Source: Acidimicrobiaceae bacterium
Lineage (GTDB): Bacteria > Actinomycetota > Acidimicrobiia > Acidimicrobiales > Poriferisodalaceae
Length of the DNA: 64,000 nucleotides
Reading direction: 5' to 3'
Assembly (NCBI GenBank): GCA_905182565.1
Contig: CAJJCB010000027.1
Coordinates: 62,001 to 126,000, forward strand
A program made the translations under genes and the position numbers. This document shows positions 1 through 9,000 of this stretch, one piece after another (position 1 is the stretch's first letter; each line of letters begins with the position of its first letter). The notes below the pieces were generated by a model, which was not told where the DNA came from, did not search any database, and saw only the letters and a program-made list of their open reading frames with translations.

Positions 1-267
1 CAAATTGTTTTCGATTACATGAACGTCCAACGAAGGCCATCGAATTAAGCGATCACCCTCTTCGTTGATCTGTACTTCTGGTCGTACTTCTTGGAAGTCG
101 TAAAACTCTTCCGGATCAATGTGAGCGATACGACGCGCTTTGTGATGGTTGATTATCCAATCAATTGCCCCGGTCGCACACTCACCAGCATCAAATAAAC
201 CTTGAAATGCGACCACTAGAAGCGGACGCTGGAGGCTGGGGGCTTCACTCCATACAACTTCACTCAT
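1..267 (-). CDS. PAC2 family protein (5' part; continues past window start)
   Basis: The reverse strand reads from an ATG at 267 to the window edge without a stop (89 residues visible). The translation begins MSEVVWSEAPSLQRP and continues with LLVVAFQGLFDAGECATGA, then an I-D-P-E-E-F-Y-D-F block and a late R-W-P motif. This is the N-terminal pattern of the PAC2 (proteasome-assembly-chaperone-like) family found in most actinobacteria. The family's molecular role in bacteria is not settled. No good Shine-Dalgarno sequence precedes the ATG, so the message may be leaderless. The 3' end lies outside the window. It is transcribed divergently from azlC. Confidence 0.8.
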   Translation of the reverse strand, partial: MSEVVWSEAPSLQRPLLVVAFQGLFDAGECATGAIDWIINHHKARRIAHIDPEEFYDFQEVRPEVQINEEGDRLIRWPSLDVHVIENNL

Positions 268-568
268 ATGTAATAATATGGCCAAATAACACTTCAATGT
301 CTTATTCGCGAAAGGATCTTTATTCTTTTTTAATTCCTCTTGAATTAGCCATCGGTAACTTTGCTTCAAAAGAGGAATAGCTCTTAGCGACAAAAGTAGC
401 AATATGTTAGCTCATCAACCCTCTACTAGAGAATGTATGAATAGCGCGCTCGTCTTGCTGCAACGCTACGGGCTACTTCCAAAGGGCAGACTGCAAAAAT
501 CAAGGCCAAACTATGTTAGAACCCAGTAAGACTTTGCCCACTACCTGTAATTTCTGACAGTATGTAAT
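268..568. other. Intergenic region between divergent PAC2 gene and azlC
   Basis: About 300 bp without a convincing gene. It must hold the promoters of both divergent genes, but no clear -35/-10 pair stands out. A 9-bp inverted repeat (ATTCCTCTT at 333-341 and AAGAGGAAT at 370-378) is the only obvious structure. Its 28-nt loop is long for a terminator and no T-tract follows, so it could be a regulator site or chance. The 71-codon frame at 165-380 overlaps the PAC2 gene and shows no family features. Confidence 0.4.
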
Positions 569-1258
569 GTGCAGCAAATACCAACTGGGACTCAATTAGT
601 TCGCGGGGAAGCGTGGGCGATCGGTCTCACCTACTTCACAGTAGCTATAACAGTCTCAATTGTTCACCGCACCGCTGGGACTGATCCGTGGTTGATTGTG
701 GCAGCTGCTCTCATAGTAAATTCAGCAACGGCCACATTAGCCTTTGCATCTGCAACCGCTTCAGGAGGAAGCGCTGCAACTGGAGTTCTTAGCTCTTGGG
801 TAGTTAGCACTAGGTTTGGTCTGCTCGCCGCTACTATCGCTCCTCGTCTTTGGTCATCACGCAAAAAAAGAATATTTGCCGCTTATAGTTGTTTTGACCC
901 AAATGTGTCTCTGGCTCTTCGTGAAAAAAAAGATAACGACCTACAACGCGTATACGTTTCGTTGTCACTCTGGCTCGTAATACCTTGGTGGCTAGGTTCC
1001 GCTATCGGAGTCTTCGTCGGCAATATTATTTCTGACCCTCTAGCGCTAGGACTAGACGTTATGTTCCCAGCTTTATTTGTTGCACTATTATGGCGTCAGT
1101 TAGACCACGGGCTTAGTAAAATCGTCGGATTAGCTGGGGCCGCAATCGCTCTGGGGACTGTGGAATTCGTTCCCGGTGGCCTACCGATTCTCTTAGCAGG
1201 TTTCACTGCGCTCTTCGGATTCCGCAAACAAAACACTCCTCCCAAAGATCTCCAATAA
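569..1258 (+). CDS. azlC: AzlC family branched-chain amino acid exporter, large subunit
   Basis: A 229-residue hydrophobic protein with about five to six membrane segments. It carries the AzlC hallmark near residues 165-180 (LGLDVMFPALFVALLW). AzlC works with the small AzlD protein to export branched-chain amino acids across the inner membrane, and the azlD-like gene follows after 5 bp, which strongly supports the call. The start is a GTG at 569; an ATG seven bases upstream is immediately followed by a stop codon. Substrate is inferred from the family. The nearby valine-catabolism-type genes fit branched-chain metabolism but do not prove it. Confidence 0.88.
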   Translation: MQQIPTGTQLVRGEAWAIGLTYFTVAITVSIVHRTAGTDPWLIVAAALIVNSATATLAFASATASGGSAATGVLSSWVVSTRFGLLAATIAPRLWSSRKKRIFAAYSCFDPNVSLALREKKDNDLQRVYVSLSLWLVIPWWLGSAIGVFVGNIISDPLALGLDVMFPALFVALLWRQLDHGLSKIVGLAGAAIALGTVEFVPGGLPILLAGFTALFGFRKQNTPPKDLQ

Positions 1259-1263
1259 ACGTT

Positions 1264-1569
1264 ATGTTGACCTGGGGAGCACTTTTCTTTATCGCTGCTG
1301 GTGTTTACGGTCAGCGACTTTTAGGTATGACCTCAACCAGTTCTAAGCGACTCTCCGGTCCTTGGATCATCGTACTTAGCTATATACCAGTCGCTATTTT
1401 ATGTGCAGTAATAGCTTTGCAAACATTCACCCACCAAGGGGAATTACAAATAGATGCTCGAGTGGTTGGCATTATCGCTGCAGCGTTTTGTTGTTGGCGC
1501 CACTGGCCAATGGCAGCAGTTGTAACCATTGCTGCTCTGACTACGGCATTAACACGACTGATTTTATGA
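1264..1569 (+). CDS. azlD: AzlD family small membrane subunit
   Basis: A 101-residue protein with three to four hydrophobic segments and the usual AzlD length. It begins with ATG at 1264, 5 bp after azlC, so the two are almost certainly co-transcribed and form the two-part exporter. The C-terminus (FCCWRHWPMAAVVTIAALTT) matches the typical AzlD ending, in which a short basic loop is followed by a last membrane helix. No catalytic residues are expected. Identity rests on length, hydropathy and position after azlC. Confidence 0.85.
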   Translation: MLTWGALFFIAAGVYGQRLLGMTSTSSKRLSGPWIIVLSYIPVAILCAVIALQTFTHQGELQIDARVVGIIAAAFCCWRHWPMAAVVTIAALTTALTRLIL

Positions 1570-1591
1570 CTATCTTCTAGTTGGAGGCATC

Positions 1592-1987
1592 ATGACTATA
1601 TTGCGTTCTCGCTACCCAGATCTTCTCAAACTCGTTGATCCACCTCTGATTGTCGGAGGGATTTGCAGACTCTGCGATTATCTTACTTTTCCAAGAGACC
1701 CATATGGGTGTGAAAACTGCGGATCGACAAGCGAGGAATTAGATTCGTATGAGTTTTCACCAACAGGCTCCATCCAGGCAGTGGTTACCGTTCATCGGCA
1801 CCACAACCCGCAACCCGAAGTTCCCTTTAACGTCGCCGTGATTAATTTGTCTGAAGGCCCATTGATTAAGGGAATTATCGAAGGCAACAACCCAAAAGTT
1901 GGGTCACTCGTGAAAGGCATCATCGTTACTAGTAAGCCTGACTCAGAGGGCATTTCATGGGCTGATTTACGTTTCAGGTTGGTTTAG
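1592..1987 (+). CDS. DUF35 / OB-fold acyl-CoA-associated protein with Zn-ribbon
   Basis: A 131-residue protein with a rubredoxin-like zinc ribbon (C25-x2-C28 and C40-x2-C43), then an OB-fold region (TGSIQAVVTVHRH). This is the ChsH2/DUF35 arrangement. DUF35 proteins bind acyl-CoA chains and form complexes with thiolase-superfamily partners. The partner gene follows after 2 bp, so a two-subunit enzyme is likely. A good ribosome site (TTGGAGG) precedes the ATG at 1592. Its partner lacks the thiolase cysteine, which points towards the aldolase-type complexes (Ltp2-ChsH2) or a related non-thiolase activity rather than simple thiolysis. Confidence 0.87.
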   Translation: MTILRSRYPDLLKLVDPPLIVGGICRLCDYLTFPRDPYGCENCGSTSEELDSYEFSPTGSIQAVVTVHRHHNPQPEVPFNVAVINLSEGPLIKGIIEGNNPKVGSLVKGIIVTSKPDSEGISWADLRFRLV

Positions 1988-1989
1988 CA

Positions 1990-3138
1990 ATGGCCAAAAA
2001 TATCTTGACTGACAATCCTGTCTACGTCGTCGGCATTGGGTTTCACCAATATCAACGAACAAGTTCGCAAAGCTACGTTTCACTTGGATTGGCTGCTACT
2101 CGTGAGGCTCTGAAGGATGCCGCAATAGGTTGGCCCAGCATCGAGGTTGCCTATACAGGCACAGCAATGTTAGGAATGGGCGCTAGCAGAATCATGTTAA
2201 GCCGGCTCGGAGCTACAGGGATTCCGATGACTCAAGTTGAAAATGCCTCTGCCAGCGGATCATCGGCGGTTGCTGTAGCTTCTTTAGAAATTGCTTCTGG
2301 AAGATCAGATATCGCTTTGGCTTTGGGAGTAGACAAACAGTCCGGTGGTTTAGGAGCTGCACCGGCACGAGCCGGAATCAATAATCTCGAAGCTGGAGCT
2401 ATAGTTCCATTCACTCATTTCGCTCTTTTGGCTTCTGAGTACATGCATCTGCATGGGACCAAGCCCGAGCAGGTGGCAGCTGTTGCGTTTAAGAACCACA
2501 GAAATGGAGCTAACAACCCATATGCGCAGCGTCAAAAGCATCGATCTCTTGAAGAGATAATGAGTGAGCCTATTTCAGGTTCGCTTACTCGGCTTCAATG
2601 TTGTCCTGTTGGGGAAGGAGCCGCTGCGGTAATTTTGGCTTCTGACGCAGGAATTAAAAAGCTTGGAATTGATAAAAGGCGGTCAGTCAAAATACTTTCG
2701 TCGGTCACTCAAACCGAAGGTTTGTATTCACCCGGTGAAGGGATTGATGCCGCTCTAACTGCTGAAACAGCTCGGCTTGCTTTTGAGCAATCATCTGTCG
2801 AGCCTTCGGACATCGATGTTTTAGAAGTCCATGATGCTTTTTCTATTGAAGAACTTTTATATGCCGAAGCACTTGGCATAACCAAGCCTGGCGAAACAGC
2901 TTCTCTCATCCAATCAGGAAGCCTAGACATTGGCGGTAAATGCGCGATTAGCCCTTCCGGAGGGCTTTTGGCTATGGGTCACCCTATTGGTCCAACCGGG
3001 GTCGGACAGGTTGCTGAAATCACCCGTCAGCTACGCGGGGAAGCAGGGGTCCGCCAGCAACCAAACGCTCAAACCGCGTTAGCCCACATGGTTGGTATTG
3101 GAGCAGTATGCGTGGTTCATGTTCTCCAAAAAAACTGA
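1990..3138 (+). CDS. Thiolase-superfamily protein (SCP-x/Ltp type) with Cys-to-Ser change
   Basis: A 382-residue protein with the full thiolase fold signature of the SCP-x/lipid-transfer type. It has the nucleophile-loop region ENASASGSSA (residues 84-93), the GHPIGPTG His motif (H331) and the late G-I-G strand. Active thiolases have Cys at position 87 (E-N-A-C-A-S-G); here the codon is TCT, Ser. Known DUF35-partnered aldolases such as Ltp2 also abandon thiolase chemistry, so acyl-CoA retro-aldol cleavage or another C-C reaction is possible. It is translationally coupled to the DUF35 gene (2-bp gap). The substrate cannot be read from sequence. It converges with mmsA. Confidence 0.85.
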   Translation: MAKNILTDNPVYVVGIGFHQYQRTSSQSYVSLGLAATREALKDAAIGWPSIEVAYTGTAMLGMGASRIMLSRLGATGIPMTQVENASASGSSAVAVASLEIASGRSDIALALGVDKQSGGLGAAPARAGINNLEAGAIVPFTHFALLASEYMHLHGTKPEQVAAVAFKNHRNGANNPYAQRQKHRSLEEIMSEPISGSLTRLQCCPVGEGAAAVILASDAGIKKLGIDKRRSVKILSSVTQTEGLYSPGEGIDAALTAETARLAFEQSSVEPSDIDVLEVHDAFSIEELLYAEALGITKPGETASLIQSGSLDIGGKCAISPSGGLLAMGHPIGPTGVGQVAEITRQLRGEAGVRQQPNAQTALAHMVGIGAVCVVHVLQKN

Positions 3139-3154
3139 CCATGAGAACTGGTTA

Positions 3155-4639
3155 TTAATTACGCGGGAATCCCAAGTCAACGCTACTCGTCCCCGGGTCC
3201 GGCCATCGCGCTGTTACAACCTTCGCTCGCGTGAAAAATCTAACCCCTTCAGGGCCATACATATGTGCGTCACCAAAAAGTGATGCTTTCCAGCCGCCAA
3301 AAGAATGATATGCAACGGGTACTGGAATCGGTACATTAATTCCTACCATGCCTACCTCTACTTCGTGTTGGAATTTACGTGCTGCTCCTCCGTCACGGGT
3401 GAATATCGCCGTTCCATTGCCGTAGGGATTTGAATTGATAAGTGCAATCGCCTCTTGGAATGTCGCTACTCTCACCACACTGAGAACAGGACCAAATATC
3501 TCATCTCGGTAACACTCCATATCTCGCGTTACCTGATCTAGCAAGGTCGGTCCATAAAAAAATCCGGCTTCAGGAAGATCTCGATCTGCTCCATCTGCCA
3601 CTACTACAGCTCCTGCATCACGAGCTCGAGTCACATACGCGGCAACCTTATCTCTATGTTCTGCTGTAATTAAAGGTCCCATTTCTGAGTCGGGTGCATC
3701 GCCTGGTCCGATTTTCACATTGGGGATCCGACTTGCAATTGCTTCGACTATCTCATCAGCAGCACTCCCTACTGCCACTACCGCGCTTATCGCCATACAT
3801 CTTTCACCAGCTGATCCATATGCAGCGCTTACTGCTGCGTCAGCAGCCATTTCAATATCGGCGTCGGGTAAAACAAGCATGTGGTTCTTCGCTCCTCCCA
3901 AAGCTTGGACCCGCTTCCCCGCCTGAGTCCCACGTTCATAGACGTACCGCGCTATTGGTGTAGAACCCACAAAACTTATTGCCGATATCCCTGGATGGTC
4001 TATCAACCCATCTACAGCAACTTTGTCACCATTAAGTACGTTAAACACTCCATCAGGCAGTCCTGCCTCTTTGAACCATTCAGCGATAAGCATTGAGGCT
4101 GAAGGGTCACGCTCTGAAGGTTTACAAATAAACGTGTTCCCGCTAGCTATTGCTGTAGCAAACATCCAACACGGGACCATGGCTGGAAAGTTAAATGGGG
4201 TAATTCCGGCCACAACCCCCAAAGGTTGCCGCAAGCTATACACCTCTATCCCTGCTGAAACTTGCTCGTTTATTTCCCCTTTTAAATGCTGGCCAATACC
4301 GCAGGCAAATTCAACATTTTCGATGCCGCGTGATACCTCACCAAAAGCATCTGAAATCACTTTGCCATGTTCTTTACTAACGATTTTAGCTAGCTCATTT
4401 GCACGTGCTGAAAGAATTTCTCGAAACGTAAACATTATTTGAGTGCGTTGCGTCAATGAGCTTTCTTTCCACAATAATGCTGCTTCTTGAGCTACCGTCA
4501 CTACCTCGTTGACCTCATCGAGCGATGCTAAATCGACCTCAGCTTGTACCAGACCGCTTGATGGATCAAAGACGTTGTGGACACGGCCACTAGTTCCTAT
4601 TTGGTTCTGACCGCCAACAAAATGATGAATTTTTCTCAC
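3155..4639 (-). CDS. mmsA: Methylmalonate-semialdehyde dehydrogenase (CoA-acylating)
   Basis: A 494-residue aldehyde dehydrogenase of MmsA/IolA type and normal family length. It shows the N-terminal FVGG...V-F-D-P-S-S-G start, the ITPFNFPAMVPCWM segment, a nucleotide-binding FVGSTPIA motif and catalytic Cys281 in GSAGERCMA. The Arg beside the Cys and the absence of the usual general-base Glu region fit the CoA-dependent group. It oxidises methylmalonate semialdehyde to propionyl-CoA (valine or inositol breakdown). An acyl-CoA dehydrogenase-like gene lies just upstream on the same strand, giving a partial valine-type module. Confidence 0.93.
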   Translation of the reverse strand: MRKIHHFVGGQNQIGTSGRVHNVFDPSSGLVQAEVDLASLDEVNEVVTVAQEAALLWKESSLTQRTQIMFTFREILSARANELAKIVSKEHGKVISDAFGEVSRGIENVEFACGIGQHLKGEINEQVSAGIEVYSLRQPLGVVAGITPFNFPAMVPCWMFATAIASGNTFICKPSERDPSASMLIAEWFKEAGLPDGVFNVLNGDKVAVDGLIDHPGISAISFVGSTPIARYVYERGTQAGKRVQALGGAKNHMLVLPDADIEMAADAAVSAAYGSAGERCMAISAVVAVGSAADEIVEAIASRIPNVKIGPGDAPDSEMGPLITAEHRDKVAAYVTRARDAGAVVVADGADRDLPEAGFFYGPTLLDQVTRDMECYRDEIFGPVLSVVRVATFQEAIALINSNPYGNGTAIFTRDGGAARKFQHEVEVGMVGINVPIPVPVAYHSFGGWKASLFGDAHMYGPEGVRFFTRAKVVTARWPDPGTSSVDLGFPRN

Positions 4640-4699
4640 TTGAACACATTAATCCCAAACGCGACAAATTCTTAGTTGAAAACCCACCTAACCAAAATT

Positions 4700-5866
4700 T
4701 CAATACAAACCAGCTCGTCCAAGACGATCCAAACAAACCTCTACACTCCACGGAAGCATTGTGGCACCGCACCGGGCATCGCGATAATGCTGTTCTAATT
4801 TACTTGGACGAAGCATCGATCTGCCTCCGCATATACGGATTGCCTCGGAAGCAATCGCTGGAGCGCCTTCCATAGTAGTAACCATCGCTGACCAAGCTCT
4901 TCTCAACGCTGCTGGTGAAGGGTCTACAGATGCCTCTTCTAACACTCGGTACATAAGAGCTTGCGTTTGGTCATACTTGAGTTGCATGCCTGCCCAACCG
5001 GCTTGTTTTACATGGTTATCTTTTCGAGATTCCACCCCATGCTCCCCTCTTAGATACTCACCGGTGGTGTCTATAACAGCTTTCATAAGACCCAAGTAAC
5101 TGAAACTCAACGTCATGTAGAAGTACGGGAATCGTTGACTCATTGCATCAAAGGCACCAGGTGGGACAACTTCATTGTCACCTGGGACAAAGACGTCATT
5201 CATTATCAAATTTCGTGAATCTGTTCCCCTCATCCCTAATGGGTCCCACACACCTTCAATAGATAGGCCATCACTACCAGCTGGCACTCCAAGAAGCCTC
5301 AGTCTCTTATCACCTTCAACGATCGCAACCACATTATGGATGTCAGCTGCACCACTTAAAGACGCAAATATTTTTTTTCCTGTAACCCTGTACCCGCCAG
5401 CTGTTGGCACTGCAATCGTATTCACAGGTGACGCATTTCCGGGAGTTCTGCCCTCTGAGAAAGGTTGCGAGTGAATAAGATGTTGAGAGCACATTCCTTC
5501 CCATAACGCCGGGCGAGTGCGCTCAAGGTGTTGCTTCATTTCATTATTAAAATCTAGTTCCTCAGAAATCCAACCAGCAAGTAATGCTGTTGCGGTGTGC
5601 ATATTGAACGTCAAGGCAGTAGTGGGACAGGCACGCGCAAGTTCTTCAGACACGAGAGCGTACCCAACGAAATCCGCTTCATACCCACCGTATTCTTTTG
5701 GTGCACAGAGGCCAAGGAAACCTTCTGCTGCGAGCTCTGTCCAATTTTCATAAGGAAAAGTAGCGTCTCGATCATATTGTGCTGATCGCGAAGAAAAGCT
5801 TGGTGCGAGCTGAGATATCTGCTCAACTAAATTCATTCGTTTTTTTGTCTGAATAGGGTGGGGCAT
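4700..5866 (-). CDS. Acyl-CoA dehydrogenase family protein
   Basis: A 388-residue flavoprotein with the acyl-CoA dehydrogenase N-terminal helical domain (LCAPKEYGGYEADFVGYALV), the middle beta domain (GYRVTGKKIFASLSG; GMRGTDSRN) and a C-terminal helical domain ending ...YRDARCGATMLPWS. A ribosome site (AGGGAG) precedes the ATG at 5866. The E-G-T stretch usual near the C-terminus, which helps place FAD or the catalytic base, is replaced by LPWS. The substrate, and even whether it is a dehydrogenase or a type-2 flavin monooxygenase-like enzyme, is therefore open. It lies 60 bp upstream of mmsA on the same strand. Confidence 0.82.
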   Translation of the reverse strand: MPHPIQTKKRMNLVEQISQLAPSFSSRSAQYDRDATFPYENWTELAAEGFLGLCAPKEYGGYEADFVGYALVSEELARACPTTALTFNMHTATALLAGWISEELDFNNEMKQHLERTRPALWEGMCSQHLIHSQPFSEGRTPGNASPVNTIAVPTAGGYRVTGKKIFASLSGAADIHNVVAIVEGDKRLRLLGVPAGSDGLSIEGVWDPLGMRGTDSRNLIMNDVFVPGDNEVVPPGAFDAMSQRFPYFYMTLSFSYLGLMKAVIDTTGEYLRGEHGVESRKDNHVKQAGWAGMQLKYDQTQALMYRVLEEASVDPSPAALRRAWSAMVTTMEGAPAIASEAIRICGGRSMLRPSKLEQHYRDARCGATMLPWSVEVCLDRLGRAGLY

Positions 5867-6044
5867 TCGCTTCTCCCTGAACCACGTAGATCAATCAGCG
5901 TAGATTGGCGGTTGTAAGTCTGCATAATTTAGGGGCTACGAAAAACAAATTCCATAGTTATCCCACTGTTTAGATGCGATAGCCAAATCATCAAACTTTT
6001 CCATAGCGTTTACTAGTTAGTTCTGCAATCATAAATGGAAAGGT

Positions 6045-9000
6045 TTAATTCTTATTTCCTATAGCTTTTAAGCCGTGCCCACCACCACCCGGTGTGTCTA
6101 TCTGAACAGAATCACCTGCTTGGACCTCGAATCGAGCAAATCCTCCTAAGAGCAATTGCTCTTCCTCCAAAGGTATAAGAATATTAGTTCCTGTCTGGCC
6201 TGGTTCTCCACCGGCTGCACCATAGGGCGCGATTTTTCGTCTGGAAGACAGAATATTTACCGTCATCGGTTCTAGAAACTTAACTCGCCGGCTAACTCCG
6301 TCACCACCTGGGTTTTTACCGTCACCACCAGAGTTTCGTCTGATCCGAAAATGTTCAAGACGAACTGGATGTCGTATCTCCATTATCTCAGGATCAGTCA
6401 GGCGAGTATTGGTCATATGAGTGTGCACTGCCGAGGCGCCAGCGTGGTTGGCGGTAGCTCCGGCCCCACCGCATATAGTTTCGTAGTATTGGTGGTCATC
6501 ATTACCCCAAATGAAGTTATTCATTGTCCCTTGGGAACCAGCCATCACTCCCATCGCCCCCAGCAATGTGTCAACTATTAATTGGCTTGTCTCTACGTTG
6601 CCAGCAATAACAGCTGCAGGGAAATGAGGACTTATTAGCGATGGATCCGGAATAACTATTTCTAGCGGCTTTAAACAGCCAGCATTCAGCGGGATTGAGT
6701 CATCAACCATGAGACGAAAAGCATACAAAACTGCTGATCTGCATACAGCTTGTGGAGCATTCATGTTGCCCGCATGTTGGGCGCTCGTACCGGTGAAATC
6801 TATTTTTGCACTTCTTGCTAAGGGATCTACACTAATATTGACAACTATTCTATTTCCGTCGTCCATTTCACAAGTAAAACTGCTGTCAACGAGTTTGGCG
6901 ATAACGCGACGAACTGATTCTTCCGCATTATTTTTTACATGTTCCATATAGGCATGAACCACTTCTAGACCGTAGTAACTAATTATTCGCTGGAGTTCAG
7001 AAGCCCCTCGCTCGCATGCAGCCACTTGAGCTTTCAGATCCGCAATATTGTAGTCAATGTTTCGTGCAGGCCAGGGTCCATCTCCTAGCAGCGCTCGTAT
7101 CTCATTTTCCAAAAACCGATCTTTCTCAATTAGTTTGAAGTTGTCTATGACTATGCCCTCCTCGTTAATTGTTGTTGAATCAGCGGGAGCAGAACCAGGG
7201 ACTACACCCCCTATGTCAGCATGGTGGCCTCGGGCTGCCACATAAAAAAGCTTCTCATTGCTGTGTTTATCAAATATTGGTTTAACAACGGTGATATCTG
7301 GGAGATGAGTTCCACCGTTGTAGGGAGCATTAAGAACAAACCCATCACCTTCAACCATATTAGGATTATTAGCAATCACGGTTTTAATCGCTTCGCTCAT
7401 CGAACCTAAATGAATTGGTAGATGAGGAGCATTGGCAATTAGCTCTCCGTCAGCATCAAAAATCGCACAACTAAAATCTAGCCGTTCTTTAATGTTGACC
7501 GATACCGACGTGTTCTCTAAGACAACACCCATCTGCTCAGCAATATTCATAAATAAGTTGTTAAATATTTCTAGTTGTATTGGGTCAACATCTACCGCCA
7601 GATCAATATTTGCCGTCTGTTTTTTTATTCGATGCAAAATTAGAGATCCTGTATCTGATAACTCGGCTTGCCAACCAGGTTCCACTACAGTCGTTGCATT
7701 TTTTTCAATGATTACAGCTGGGCCAGACGTTCGTGTACCTGATGCCATAGCAGATCGAAACAAAAATGGTGCCTCTTCCACTCGACCACCAATTGTCATG
7801 GGGTGATTTATTGTGGCTTCATTGGTTCGCTGAATTGTGTCGCTCATATTTAGATTAGATTTTTTTTTGCTTAACGCTTCATTCTGTATTGATTCAACTA
7901 TCAATTCTTTTTCTGGCGATATAAACCCGAACCGGGCTCGATGAAGTCGTTCAAAACTTTCTATAATTTCAGCTTTCTTACCAAATGCAACGTGTATCGC
8001 TGTATCAGAACCTGCATATCGAATAGCTAAACGCTTTACGGTCGCAATGTTAGGCATCTCTATTCCCTGGTTCGCTAAGGTTTCTTGTCCCTTCATCTCT
8101 AGCTCTAACCATGTCTCTTGTAAGTCAGAGATCAATTTTTGAGATAATGGTGACTCAACTGATTTTTCTTTGACGTCACGAACATCTGCAAGGCCCATTC
8201 CTAACGCAGAAAGCACTCCTCCATACCGATGAAGAAAAATTGTTTGTATTCCTAGTTTGTCAGCGATTAGACAAGCGTGTTGACCGCCAGCGCCTCCAAA
8301 ACAGCAAAGGGTGTAGGTACTAACGTCATGGCCTCTTTCGACACTAATTTTTTTTATTGCGTTGGCCATATTTTCTACAGCTATTTCAATAAAGCCTTCT
8401 GCAATGGCACCTATTGCTTGTTTTTTTCCTGTGGCTTTTGATATTTCTTGTTCTAATAATCCAAACTTTTTTATGGTTCCCTCAATGTCCAATGGAGCAT
8501 CTCCATTAGGACCAAAAACTTTCGGAAAGTATTCAGGTCGAAGTTTGCCTAAAATTACGTTGCAATCAGTGATAGTTAATGGCCCATTATTTCCGTAACA
8601 CATCGGTCCTGGCTGAGCGCCTGCGGAAGCAGGCCCTACTCTCTGACGGGTCCCATCAAAAAAAACTATTGAACCCCCACCCGCAGCAACGGTATTAATA
8701 TCCATCATCGGGGCACGCACGCGAACCCCTGCTACTTCTGTCTCGTTGCTTCTTTCAAGTTCTCCCGCAAAGTGGCTTACATCAGTTGATGTTCCTCCCA
8801 TGTCAAAACCGATGAGATGGTCGAAGCCTTCAAGCTGAGCTGTCTCAACCATTCCAACTACTCCACCTGCAGGTCCAGACAACAGGGCATCTTTACCTTT
8901 AAACTGGTCTGCTTGTGTTAAACCGCCATTTGATTGCATGAACATCAATGCCGGACTGTTTTCACTATCTTTCAACTGATTTTCTACTTGGCTAATGTAG

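Noticed and set aside
165-380. A 71-codon frame across the PAC2 start region
   Set aside because: It overlaps the PAC2 N-terminus on the other strand and has no recognisable protein features.
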